DNA of 64,000 nucleotides from positions 62,001-126,000 of the forward strand of contig NZ_SUKA01000006.1 of the NCBI RefSeq assembly GCF_005049105.1, in the 5' to 3' direction. The notes below the pieces were generated by a model that searched no databases, was not told the origin of the DNA, and was given only the letters and a program-made list of their open reading frames with translations. The translations under genes and the position numbers were made by a program. Shown in pieces: positions 1 to 7,734 of the stretch (its first letter is position 1; each line of letters starts with the position of its first letter). The stretch is from Sphingobacterium alkalisoli. Lineage in GTDB: Bacteria; Bacteroidota; Bacteroidia; Sphingobacteriales; Sphingobacteriaceae.

Positions 1-1
1 T

Positions 2-1345
2 GCTGATCCACTAATACGGGACACAATTGACGTTATTCGTTTAATAAAAAGTATTCAAAAATCAGGTAGCGAGCGTGCTGCGCAGCGCTTTATTATTTCG
101 AATTGTCAGCAGGCATCTGATATATTGAGCTTAATGCAATTGTTTTTATGGGAAGGATGGAAAAGGGAAGAGCTCTGCATTGATTTTGTTCCATTATTTG
201 AAACTGTGGATGATCTTTCGCGTGCTGGAGATGTAATGAAACGTTTGTACACCAATAAAGAGTATGCAAAACATTTGAAATTGAGAGGAAATAAACAGAC
301 CATCATGCTGGGATTTTCCGATAGTACAAAAGATGGTGGATATTTGATGGCAAATTGGTCAATATACAAGGCTAAAATAGAATTGACCTCGATTGCCCGC
401 GAGTACAAGGTAGACTTGGTGTTTTTTGATGGCCGAGGAGGTCCACCGGCAAGAGGAGGTGGGAAAACACAACGGTTTTATGCCTCGATGGGATCAGAAA
501 TCGAAAATAAACATATTCAATTAACCATTCAGGGCCAGACAATCAGCAGTCAGTATGGCTCGCTGGATACAGCGCAGTCCAACATTGAGCAATTGCTGCA
601 TGCCGGTTTAGTGTCCGAATTAAGACAGAATGTATCTGATACATTGACCTCGAAACAAAAAGAAGTTATTGATGGTATGGCAGCAGAAAGCCATAAGAAG
701 TTCTTGGCCTTGCGGCATCATCCACAATTTTTGTCTTACCTTGAAACATTAAGTCCGTTAAAATCGTTGGCTTCTATTAATATTAGTAGTAGGCCAGTCA
801 AGAGAAACTCCGATAGAGAGTTGCGTTTAGAAGATTTACGTGCCATTTCGTTCGTCACCTCATGGAGTCAACTTAAACAAAATATTCCTGGCTTCTTCGG
901 TGTCGGAACGTCTTTACAATGGGCGGAAGAAAATAACCTTTGGTCCTATGTTAAAAACCTTTATGAAAGTTCAGGTTTCTTTAATACACTTATCGACAAT
1001 TGCATGATGTCGATGACGAAATCAAATTTTCATATTACTTCGTATATGAAGGATGATCCTACATTTGGCGCGTTTTGGAGCCTGCTTCATGATGAATATG
1101 AAAAGACAAAGAAATATCTGCTGAAATTGAGCAATTCTGAAATTCTGATGCAAAATTATCCAGTGGAAAGAGCTTCGATCTTAGAAAGAGAGAAAATTGT
1201 TTTACCATTGTTAATTATCCAGCACTATGCCATACGCACACTGGAAAAAAACAAGAAAATTAGTGTAGCGCAGCAGGATATTTATAAAAAACTTATTGGA
1301 AGAACAATTTTTGGTGTGGTAAATGCAGGACGAAATCTGGCATAA
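2..1345 (+). CDS. ppc: Phosphoenolpyruvate carboxylase, C-terminal part (5' end outside window)
   Basis: The reading frame is open from base 2, so this is the last 447 residues of a PEP carboxylase (about 850-900 residues in full). The enzyme adds bicarbonate to PEP to make oxaloacetate and refills the TCA cycle in the cytoplasm. Recognisable family segments are RFIISNCQQASDILSLMQLF, GFSDSTKDGGYLMANWSIYK (GYSDSxKDAG in classical enzymes), the glycine/arginine loop FFDGRGGPPARGGG and TIQGQTISSQYGS. The loop differs from the textbook FHGRGGxxGRGG: the His before GRGG is Asp here. I recall this variant as typical of the Bacteroidota branch, so it is probably a lineage feature and not a defect. 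The C-terminus ends in RNLA instead of the usual RNTG. Family assignment is secure. Confidence 0.95.
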   Translation, partial: ADPLIRDTIDVIRLIKSIQKSGSERAAQRFIISNCQQASDILSLMQLFLWEGWKREELCIDFVPLFETVDDLSRAGDVMKRLYTNKEYAKHLKLRGNKQTIMLGFSDSTKDGGYLMANWSIYKAKIELTSIAREYKVDLVFFDGRGGPPARGGGKTQRFYASMGSEIENKHIQLTIQGQTISSQYGSLDTAQSNIEQLLHAGLVSELRQNVSDTLTSKQKEVIDGMAAESHKKFLALRHHPQFLSYLETLSPLKSLASINISSRPVKRNSDRELRLEDLRAISFVTSWSQLKQNIPGFFGVGTSLQWAEENNLWSYVKNLYESSGFFNTLIDNCMMSMTKSNFHITSYMKDDPTFGAFWSLLHDEYEKTKKYLLKLSNSEILMQNYPVERASILEREKIVLPLLIIQHYAIRTLEKNKKISVAQQDIYKKLIGRTIFGVVNAGRNLA

Positions 1346-1386
1346 TATTAACATCATTTAATTCGAGAATTGTATCAGATATTTTA

Positions 1387-1394
1387 TATTTTTG
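1387..1394 (+). promoter_or_regulatory. Candidate -7 box (TATTTTTG) before the His-rich lipoprotein gene
   Basis: TATTTTTG fits the Bacteroidota -7 consensus TAnnTTTG. It lies about 45 bases before the ATG at 1439, inside what would be coding sequence if the upstream ATG at 1370 were used, so it favours the later start. No TTG is seen at the expected -33 spacing, so this is only a candidate. Confidence 0.35.
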
Positions 1395-1438
1395 TTGCAA
1401 AAGAGATAGAATATCTAAGGACTTACAAAATTATACAG

Positions 1439-2062
1439 ATGAAATTCAATACATTATTTGTTGCTGCAGTTTGTGCTAGTACACTGTTAAATTCATGTGC
1501 TCAAAAGACCGCTGAGGAAAGACAGTTAAAATACACCCACACTTCATTGGTTGATGGTGATGCCTATGCGTTTTTTCAAATTGTAGGTGAGCATGTTGCG
1601 ACAGGACTAGTGCATGCAGATCAGATTCAGAAAGATGGAGATGCAAAAGCAAAAGAACTAGGAACCAAACTAAAGGATTTCTATGCACAATTAGATCCCG
1701 AATTGGATAGTATTGCTACTGCTTTGCATGTCGACTACCCGATTAAGGGAGTGGCGGCGACCCATTCTACGGATGAAGGTGCAACCACTCATACATCAGC
1801 AGCTGCTGAATCTACATCAGATACTACGGTTCATTCCGCTGCAGTCACTGTTGAACAGGAATCACAACATGAACATCATGCACCGGCTAGCGAGTATATC
1901 ACACATACACAACACGAATTGGCGACGCTCAAGACACAATTTGAGCGATTAACGCGTAATACGAATAAAGAGCTACAAAAGTTTGCAAAAAAACATATAG
2001 CGGCTATTTCGGATTTATATACGCAGGCCGGAGGTAAAGAAGATGCCCATGCGCATCATTAA
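1439..2062 (+). CDS. His-rich putative lipoprotein of unknown function
   Basis: A 207-residue protein that I do not recognise. The start chosen is the ATG at 1439, because it gives a clean lipoprotein signal (MKFNTLFVAAVCASTLLNSC, lipobox LNSC with Cys19); an upstream in-frame ATG at 1370 would bury this signal. The mature part is helical at both ends with a Thr/Ser/Ala/His-rich linker in the middle (about residues 98-155, with HEHHAP) and ends in AHAHH. The clustered histidines suggest metal binding at the cell surface or in the periplasm, which is inference. It lies 93 bases after ppc and 13 bases before the oxidoreductase gene, so co-transcription with the latter is likely. Confidence 0.75.
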   Translation: MKFNTLFVAAVCASTLLNSCAQKTAEERQLKYTHTSLVDGDAYAFFQIVGEHVATGLVHADQIQKDGDAKAKELGTKLKDFYAQLDPELDSIATALHVDYPIKGVAATHSTDEGATTHTSAAAESTSDTTVHSAAVTVEQESQHEHHAPASEYITHTQHELATLKTQFERLTRNTNKELQKFAKKHIAAISDLYTQAGGKEDAHAHH

Positions 2063-2075
2063 GAACTAATAGGAT

Positions 2076-3101
2076 ATGGTGGCACAACCAATCATAACAG
2101 GTATCTTGTCGTATGGAATGTCCGGAAGGGTATTCCATGCGCCTTTTATAGAAGCAAGTAATTTTTTCGTGTTCAAAGCAATCGTTGAACGATCGAAAAA
2201 AAAGGCTCAGTTTGACTACCCCCAGGTAGTCAGTTACGATAGTATTAGCGAGTTACTGGATGATGAGGAAATTGAGTTAGTTATTGTTAACACACCAAAT
2301 GACACTCATTTTGACTTTGCGAAGAAGGCTCTTCTCTCGGGAAAGCATGTTTTGATCGAAAAACCGTTTTCTCCCACGGTGGCGGAAGCGCAGGAGCTTT
2401 TTGAAATAGGCAAGCAAACCGATCGTTGCGTACTTCCATTTCACAATAGACGGTTTGATTCTGATTTTAAATCTTTAAAATATATTTTGGATAGGAATTT
2501 AGTAGGTAAGCCTATTGAACTGCATATGCGTTTTGACAGATTCAAGCCTGAAATTGGTCCTAAAATTTTTAAAGAGACTCCTCGTCCCGCAAGCGGAGTC
2601 CTTTATGATCTTGGTTCTCATCTACTGGATCAGGCTATATCTTTATTTGGTAGACCAAAATCCGCAACCAAAATTCTGTCCCAAAATAGGCCAAACACAA
2701 AAGTAGACGACTATGCTTCATTAATTTTAAATTATCAAGATGGTCTGAATGTGTTTATTACAACAAGTCTATTAGTAGCGAGTCCGCAAAAAAGTTTTGT
2801 TTTACATGGGGCAAATGGAACGTTCATTAAAGATCGTACGGATGTGCAGGAGGCTCAGCTTCAGTTTGGAATGAGTCCGTTAGATCCATCGTATGGTATG
2901 GAGCATGAAGGTCAGGAGGGGGTATTGACCGTTATTTTGAACGATGTTTCTGAGGAAATTGACGTTTCTTCGGAAAAAGGGAATTATATGGAACTATTTG
3001 ATGCGATTTACCAAACAATTCGTTTGCGGGTTCCTTATTTTGTTTCATCTGAGCAGATCCTTTGGCAATTGGAAATTCTGTCGCCTTCCCAAAAGAGTTA
3101 A
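2076..3101 (+). CDS. Gfo/Idh/MocA family NAD(P)-dependent oxidoreductase
   Basis: A 341-residue cytoplasmic oxidoreductase of the usual family length. The N-terminal Rossmann fold shows the dinucleotide loop ITGILSYGMSGRVFHAPF (residues 6-24), then VIVNTPNDTHFDFAKKAL and the family hallmark EKPF (residues 95-98), where Lys96 is the conserved catalytic/cofactor residue. The C-terminal alpha/beta domain carries GVLYDLGSHLLDQAISLFG, the segment with the substrate-binding Asp and His. Proteins of this subgroup resemble YdgJ/YhhX-type enzymes that act on sugars or inositols; the substrate cannot be told from sequence. It starts 13 bases after the His-rich lipoprotein gene. Confidence 0.9.
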   Translation: MVAQPIITGILSYGMSGRVFHAPFIEASNFFVFKAIVERSKKKAQFDYPQVVSYDSISELLDDEEIELVIVNTPNDTHFDFAKKALLSGKHVLIEKPFSPTVAEAQELFEIGKQTDRCVLPFHNRRFDSDFKSLKYILDRNLVGKPIELHMRFDRFKPEIGPKIFKETPRPASGVLYDLGSHLLDQAISLFGRPKSATKILSQNRPNTKVDDYASLILNYQDGLNVFITTSLLVASPQKSFVLHGANGTFIKDRTDVQEAQLQFGMSPLDPSYGMEHEGQEGVLTVILNDVSEEIDVSSEKGNYMELFDAIYQTIRLRVPYFVSSEQILWQLEILSPSQKS

Positions 3102-3204
3102 ATTATCTTTAACTTAATATTATTTTAATATATAAAGCACTTTTGTTACTTGAATTATCAGTAGCTTTATTTCGTTATATATTACTTATTATAAAATATT
3201 CTTT

Positions 3205-4083
3205 GTGAGATACGCAGCTATAGATATTGGTTCAAATGCAGTTAGGTTACTAATTGCAGATATTCTGGAAAAAAATAACGAAATTACCTATTCTAAAAAT
3301 ACCCTTTTGCGTGTTCCTCTTCGCCTAGGCGACGATGCATTTATAGAAAAACATATCTCGGATGCAAAATTTCAGGATATGGTGAAGACGATGACTGCAT
3401 TTCGCCAATTAATGGACGTATACAAAGTCACAGACTATATGGCTTGTGCTACTTCGGCAATGCGGGACGCGAATAATGGACAAGAGGTTGTAAAAGCTTG
3501 TCGTGAGATAGGAGTCGATATTCAGATTATAGAAGGGGGGGTAGAGGCGCAGATTATCTACAATTCACACCTAAGTGATAAAATGGATAAAAACAAGGTC
3601 TATCTATATATTGATGTGGGGGGAGGTAGTACGGAAATTTCTCTTTTTGCTAACGCTAAACTGGTAGATTCTTATTCATTTAATCTGGGTACCATTCGTA
3701 TTCTGGACAATCAAGACAAACCAGAGACTTGGGATGAAATGCGTAGATGGGTGAAGGAAATAACGAAAGGTTATAAAAATATCTACGGAATAGGTACCGG
3801 AGGTAATATTAATAAGTTATCGCGATTGGCAAATGAAAATGCGGACAAACCCATTTCGTATGCAAAGCTCAAGGCACTGTCTGATTATCTGATTTCCTTT
3901 TCTATGAAAGATCGTATTCATGAACTAGGTTTAAAGTCGGACCGCGCCGATGTAATTATCCCTGCTTCCGAGATTTTCTTAACCGTTATGAAGGTCGGAC
4001 ATTTGAAGAACATTATTGCTCCGCGGGTGGGATTGGCAGACGGAATTATCCAGACGCTGATTGATAAAAACAGCAATAAATAG
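3205..4083 (+). CDS. Ppx/GppA family phosphatase (exopolyphosphatase-like)
   Basis: A 292-residue member of the ASKHA fold Ppx/GppA family, which hydrolyses inorganic polyphosphate or pppGpp. The start is GTG, since the phosphate-1 motif AAIDIGSNAVRLLIADI begins at residue 4 and no ATG lies closer. Further motifs are the acidic segment IIEGGVEAQIIYNSHL (usual form SGEEEA), phosphate-2 YIDVGGGSTEISLF and adenosine motif GIGTGGNINKLSRL. Only the N-terminal two-domain core is present (about 300 residues), without the HD-like C-terminal domain of E. coli Ppx, so it is the short form common in Bacteroidota. Ppx and GppA activities cannot be told apart here. Confidence 0.88.
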   Translation: MRYAAIDIGSNAVRLLIADILEKNNEITYSKNTLLRVPLRLGDDAFIEKHISDAKFQDMVKTMTAFRQLMDVYKVTDYMACATSAMRDANNGQEVVKACREIGVDIQIIEGGVEAQIIYNSHLSDKMDKNKVYLYIDVGGGSTEISLFANAKLVDSYSFNLGTIRILDNQDKPETWDEMRRWVKEITKGYKNIYGIGTGGNINKLSRLANENADKPISYAKLKALSDYLISFSMKDRIHELGLKSDRADVIIPASEIFLTVMKVGHLKNIIAPRVGLADGIIQTLIDKNSNK

Positions 4084-4094
4084 TATAAAAACGA

Positions 4095-4124
4095 TTGTAA
4101 GTTTCCAAAAAAAGTATATTTTTG
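4095..4124 (+). promoter_or_regulatory. Bacteroidota-type promoter of the tRNA-Leu gene
   Basis: TTG at 4095-4097, a 19-base spacer and TATTTTTG at 4117-4124 match the -33/-7 promoter of Bacteroidota (TTG, 19-20 bases, TAnnTTTG). The tRNA begins 10 bases after the -7 box, so transcription would start just before the mature 5' end. Confidence 0.75.
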
Positions 4125-4133
4125 CGTAAGTAA

Positions 4134-4217
4134 GCCCAGGTGGCGAAATTGGTAGACGCACCATCTTGAGGGGGTGGCGCCTGAATGGGCGTGGCAGTTC
4201 GAATCTGCTCCTGGGCA
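4134..4217 (+). tRNA. tRNA-Leu (anticodon GAG)
   Basis: An 84-nucleotide class II tRNA. The acceptor arms GCCCAGG (4134-4140) and CCTGGGC (4210-4216) pair perfectly, the anticodon stem CCATC/GGTGG flanks the loop TTGAGGG with anticodon GAG (4168-4170), a long variable arm follows (about CGCCTGAATGGGCG), and the T arm contains GTTCGAATC. The 3' CCA is not encoded (the genome has ACAA). It reads CUC/CUU leucine codons. Confidence 0.96.
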
Positions 4218-4223
4218 CAACAG

Positions 4224-4253
4224 AAAGTCTTTGCGAACGCGAGGGCTTTTTTT
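4224..4253 (+). terminator. Rho-independent terminator after tRNA-Leu
   Basis: AAAGTCTT and AGGGCTTT can pair over 8 bp (with G-T pairs) around a 10-base loop, followed by a run of T up to 4253, starting 7 bases after the tRNA. Confidence 0.6.
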
Positions 4254-4404
4254 ATTGAAGGATACCTTAGGCTCGCAGTGCGCTCAGTTTCTTTAAGCTT
4301 ACCCTCTATTTCTCTAAAAGAACGTTATGTAGCGATAGTTGCCAAGAGGAAGAGTTTTATGATGAGTTCTTGCCGTTTGCCTTATCGTGGAAGTCTGTCA
4401 TATA

Positions 4405-5199
4405 TTACAGCTTGTTTGCTCGTACAGTAATTTCCGCGATATCAAGAACTTCGATTTCCTGTTCCTTCTCTTTTCCTTTAACGCCATCACGCAGCATGGT
4501 CATACAGAATGGACAGGCTGCTGCAACCACGGTGGCGGCAGATTCAATTACATCTTCGATGCGTTCAACGTTAATGTCTTTGTCGCCTTTTTCGGGCTCT
4601 TTAAACATTTGTGCGCCACCTGCTCCGCAACAAAGTCCGTTACTGCGACATCTTTTCAATTCGACTAAGTCTGCATCTAGAATTTCCAAAGCCTTACGGG
4701 GAGCTTCATAGACTTCGTTGCCTCGTCCCAGGTAGCAGGGGTCATGATAGGTAATACGCTTGCCTTTAAACTCATGGCCATCAGCAGGTTTCAATTTCCC
4801 CCCATCAATTAACGACTGAATAAGCTCCGTATGATGAATCACTTCATATTTTCCCCCTAGGCTCGGGTATTCATTTCTTAGGGTATTAAAACAATGCGGG
4901 CACGCCGTTACGATTTTCTTGATTTCGTATCCATCTAATAGTTGGATATTCATCATGGCCTGCATTTGGAACAAGAATTCATTACCGGCACGTTTTGCAG
5001 GATCACCCGTACAAGATTCTTCGGTGCCCAATATCGCATATTTGATTCCTACATGGTGTAGTATTTTGCATATATCGCGTGTTATGCGTTGGGCTCTTTC
5101 ATCAAAAGATCCGGCACAACCTACCCAAAATAATATATCTGGACTTTCTCCCGCGGCCGATAGTTCTGCCATTGTAGGTATATGAAATTGATTTTCCAT
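4405..5199 (-). CDS. CCG-domain (Fe-S)-binding protein, HdrB/HdrD C-terminal-like subunit
   Basis: A 264-residue cytoplasmic protein with two cysteine-rich CCG domains, as in heterodisulfide reductase subunit B, GlpC and LutA. Domain 1 has WVGCAGSFDERAQ and later VTACPHCFNTLRNEY; domain 2 has YHDPCYLGRGNEVYE, then CRSNGLCCGAGGAQMF and ACPFCMTML. These cysteines form the unusual cubane or similar cluster of the family. The start is the ATG at 5199 (MENQFHIPTMAE); an ORF extension to 5268 would overlap the upstream gene. It lies 13 bases downstream of the membrane Fe-S gene, so the two probably make one complex equivalent to the fused HdrDE-like proteins of other bacteria. The electron donor and acceptor are unknown. 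Confidence 0.88.
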   Translation of the reverse strand: MENQFHIPTMAELSAAGESPDILFWVGCAGSFDERAQRITRDICKILHHVGIKYAILGTEESCTGDPAKRAGNEFLFQMQAMMNIQLLDGYEIKKIVTACPHCFNTLRNEYPSLGGKYEVIHHTELIQSLIDGGKLKPADGHEFKGKRITYHDPCYLGRGNEVYEAPRKALEILDADLVELKRCRSNGLCCGAGGAQMFKEPEKGDKDINVERIEDVIESAATVVAAACPFCMTMLRDGVKGKEKEQEIEVLDIAEITVRANKL

Positions 5200-5212
5200 G
5201 TTCTCTTTTCGT

Positions 5213-6505
5213 TTACTGATTTGTCCAATTGGCACGATCTGCCTGTGCATATTTCCAAGGGGCACCATTATTCTCCATATTATTCAACATGGCACCAATG
5301 CTCGTTGGTGCTTTCGACTCTTCCATCACCACATATTGACGCAATCCCATAATGATCTGCAAGGGGTCGATATTAACAGGGCATTGCTCCACACATGCGT
5401 TACAACTTGTGCAAGCCCATATTTCTTCCCTGCTAATGTAATTGTCTAATAATGCTTTGTCGTCGTCCAAAAATGATTTGTTACGATCTATATTTTTGCC
5501 TATCTCTTCTATTCGATCCCGCGTATCCATCATGATTTTACGAGGAGACAAGAGTTTTCCTGTGATGTTCGCAGGACAGGCTGCCGTACAACGGCCGCAT
5601 TCGGTACAGGTGTAGGCATCCAAGAGATTTTTCCAAGTCAAATCCTGAACATCTTTCACACCGAATCGCGAAACCTCTGCAGAGGGCGGAGGAAGTGAGG
5701 GGTCTAGCATTGCTTTGACTTCTGCTGTTACGGATGACATATTTTCAAATTTCCCTTTAGGTGCTAAATTGGAAAAATAGGTATTGGGAAAGGCAAGAAT
5801 AATATGTAAGTGTTTGGATATTGGAAGGTAATTTAGAAATGCCAATACACCAATTATGTGGAACCACCAACTGAAACGTTCGATGAAAATCAAGGAATCC
5901 ATATCGTTGGGAAGCAAACCAACAAACGAAGAACTTATCGGAAAAGAGCCTGCGATTGTATAGTGTGCTGTTTGAAGTGCCTGTAATTTGAAATCTGCGG
6001 CATTCATCAACAGAAAAGCGGTCATAAGTGCAATCTCCGTAATTAATATTAAGTCTGCATCTGTCTTTGGCCAATTCTTGAGCTCCGATTGATTTAATCT
6101 TTTTACTTTTAACACATTCCTGCGTATTAAAAATATAACACAGGAAGCAAGGACCAAAAATGCTAAAATCTCAAAACTATAAATCAGGAAATTATACCCC
6201 CCCCCCATAACTGAAAATACACGATGCGTACCAAATAGACCGTCTATAATGATTTCCAGCATTTCGATATTGATGATGCAGAAGCCTATATAGACAAACA
6301 CATGAAGAAGAGCGGGGAGGGGTCTTTTGAACATTTTCTTTTGCCCAAACGCGACAAGAAACATTAATTTTAACCGTTCAAAGGGTCTATCTGTCCGATT
6401 GACGGATTTTCCCAATCGGATGTTCCTGTAAATCTTACGCGCATTCTTGCAAAAAAATACAATAGCTCCAATAAATATAATCGCAAATAATAGCTGACTC
6501 ACCAT
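5213..6505 (-). CDS. Membrane Fe-S oxidoreductase subunit with NarI-like membrane part and two 4Fe-4S motifs
   Basis: A 430-residue membrane protein. Five hydrophobic segments occupy about residues 3-25, 55-80, 100-125, 145-167 and 220-245 and resemble the heme-b-binding NarI/HdrE region. A soluble ferredoxin-like part follows with CTECGRCTAACP (Cys300, 303, 306, 310) and CTSCNACVEQCP (Cys365, 368, 371, 375), both classical 4Fe-4S patterns. With the next gene (CCG domains) it probably moves electrons between the quinone pool and a soluble partner; this is inferred from the family. A run of ten G on the coding strand (6197-6206, encoding Met-Gly-Gly-Gly) sits between the second and third membrane segments and could be prone to slippage. 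Confidence 0.88.
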   Translation of the reverse strand: MVSQLLFAIIFIGAIVFFCKNARKIYRNIRLGKSVNRTDRPFERLKLMFLVAFGQKKMFKRPLPALLHVFVYIGFCIINIEMLEIIIDGLFGTHRVFSVMGGGYNFLIYSFEILAFLVLASCVIFLIRRNVLKVKRLNQSELKNWPKTDADLILITEIALMTAFLLMNAADFKLQALQTAHYTIAGSFPISSSFVGLLPNDMDSLIFIERFSWWFHIIGVLAFLNYLPISKHLHIILAFPNTYFSNLAPKGKFENMSSVTAEVKAMLDPSLPPPSAEVSRFGVKDVQDLTWKNLLDAYTCTECGRCTAACPANITGKLLSPRKIMMDTRDRIEEIGKNIDRNKSFLDDDKALLDNYISREEIWACTSCNACVEQCPVNIDPLQIIMGLRQYVVMEESKAPTSIGAMLNNMENNGAPWKYAQADRANWTNQ

Positions 6506-6550
6506 AATTATACTATTTAGGTTCTATACAAATATAGATAATCAAATTAT

Positions 6551-6568
6551 TATTATGCTAGCATAATA
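6551..6568. promoter_or_regulatory. Perfect 18-bp palindrome upstream of the Fe-S operon
   Basis: TATTATGCTAGCATAATA is identical to its own reverse complement. It lies 46 bases before the start of the membrane Fe-S gene (reverse strand) and 124 bases before the forward lipoprotein gene. Size and position fit a dimeric repressor site; no regulator for it is known from this window. Confidence 0.4.
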
Positions 6569-6691
6569 GAATATTTAGAAGTATTAAAAATAGTAGGATA
6601 TAAACACTTGCTTAATAATCAGGGTTTATACGTGTTATTATTTTTTTAATAACAGTTTTTAGGTATAAAGTGTTTTCAAAATAAAAACGTT

Positions 6692-6907
6692 ATGACTAAC
6701 AAAAATTTAATATATAGTTTAGGGGGAATTATTCTAGGAATAAGTGCCCTGTCATGTGGAAGCGAGCAAGAGACAAAGGATCCGGGCCCAGTTACGCAAA
6801 TGGATAAAACGCGATACAATCTTAATAGCTCGGACGTTCAATTGTACGGGACGACAGATACATTAAAACAAGATTCACTAGCGAAGGATTCTTTAGATAA
6901 ACGATAA
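6692..6907 (+). CDS. Small putative lipoprotein, unknown function
   Basis: A 71-residue protein starting MTNKNLIYSLGGIILGIS and carrying the lipobox ALSC (Cys22), so it should be exported and lipidated. The mature 50 residues are polar and Asp/Lys/Thr-rich (TTDTLKQDSLAKDSLDKR at the end) with no fold that I recognise. It stands alone between divergent and convergent neighbours. Similar short lipoproteins are common in Sphingobacteriaceae; no role can be given. Confidence 0.65.
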   Translation: MTNKNLIYSLGGIILGISALSCGSEQETKDPGPVTQMDKTRYNLNSSDVQLYGTTDTLKQDSLAKDSLDKR

Positions 6908-6929
6908 TGATTTTACCATATCCATTTCT

Positions 6930-7094
6930 TTAATCGCTGTGATTATCTACTTTATTGGGGTTGGGTGGAAGAGGATTAGTATCCTTTTCCGGTCTTTCGC
7001 CGGTATTATGTTTTATTTTCGTATTCTTATCTGCGTTGTTCTGTGCGGCTTCGCTGCTTTTTTTCTGGGAATCCTTGGGCTTTTTCATATTCAT
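6930..7094 (-). CDS. Small basic, disordered protein of unknown function
   Basis: A 54-residue hydrophilic protein (MNMKKPKDSQKKSSEAAQNN at the start, Pro/Asn-rich tail ending HSD). I chose the ATG at 7094; longer in-frame starts up to 7154 would add a hydrophobic stretch that overlaps a terminator hairpin. It lies downstream of the PA2169-family gene on the same strand but is separated from it by that terminator (7131-7158). Low-complexity Lys/Asn/Pro proteins of this size accompany stress genes in this family of bacteria, from memory. It could also be non-coding. Confidence 0.45.
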   Translation of the reverse strand: MNMKKPKDSQKKSSEAAQNNADKNTKIKHNTGERPEKDTNPLPPNPNKVDNHSD

Positions 7095-7130
7095 ATTTGG
7101 TATCTTTAATGTATTACATGCATAGTAACA

Positions 7131-7158
7131 AAAAATGCCTAGAAAACTAGACATTTTT
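7131..7158 (-). terminator. Rho-independent terminator after the PA2169-family gene
   Basis: An 11 of 12 bp stem (AAAAATGCCTAG with CTAGACATTTTT) around an AAAA loop, beginning 10 bases past the stop of the reverse-strand gene. A-rich on one side and T-rich on the other, it would work best on the reverse strand. Confidence 0.6.
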
Positions 7159-7168
7159 GTGGTTGCTT

Positions 7169-7633
7169 TTATTCGGCCTCATCTCGAAGCGCTTTTACTT
7201 CATCGTGGGCTGCAAGCTGTAATTCTGCCTGGCTCTGGATCATAGACAGTACGTCTGCATCTAGACCCTCTGCGTCTGTCCAAGCATTTTCGTATACTCT
7301 TTTAAAGGCATCTTCCCCTCTTTCACAGGATTCCAGAATACTTTTACGATCGCGACCAGCCAATGTATTTTTTAGATCCATCCACATCCTGAATAGTTTT
7401 CCTGTTACGCGGGTTCCTTCCTCGGGATTTTCACCTTCTTTAAATACCAGCGGTGTCAATTCAGATTTGAATTGTTGGGATTGCTGTATATACTTCTCGA
7501 ACAGCGAATTCAGATCAATATCTGCTGCAGGATCTAACAACTCAATTGCTTTACTATAACCTTCAATTCGATCATTGTTGATTTCAATTAAATCATTCAA
7601 TATCTCTGTATTTTTTTTAGTCCTATTTTCCAT
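7169..7633 (-). CDS. PA2169/DUF2383-family four-helix-bundle protein (copy 1)
   Basis: A 154-residue all-helical protein of the PA2169 (DUF2383) family, a ferritin-like four-helix bundle of unknown biochemical role. Typical segments are the N-terminal helix with LNDLIEINNDRIEGYSKAIE, the linker helix FEKYIQQSQQFKSELTPLV, the GTRVTGKLFRMWMDLKNTL segment and the acidic last helix ILESCERGEDAFKRVYENA. Length is normal for the family. A second copy (157 residues) lies at 35144-35617. Both sit among stress-type genes (CsbD, topoisomerase IB here; catalase there), which hints at a role under oxidative or osmotic stress. The operon is short and closed by a terminator. Confidence 0.85.
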   Translation of the reverse strand: MENRTKKNTEILNDLIEINNDRIEGYSKAIELLDPAADIDLNSLFEKYIQQSQQFKSELTPLVFKEGENPEEGTRVTGKLFRMWMDLKNTLAGRDRKSILESCERGEDAFKRVYENAWTDAEGLDADVLSMIQSQAELQLAAHDEVKALRDEAE

Positions 7634-7734
7634 AGTATATATGTTTATTATAAAGACAATTTCGGGATTCTTTATGTTTCTAGGCCTTTGAAAACAAGTA
7701 TTTAAAGCTGTTGCTTGCGTAGTTTTACGCGAGG

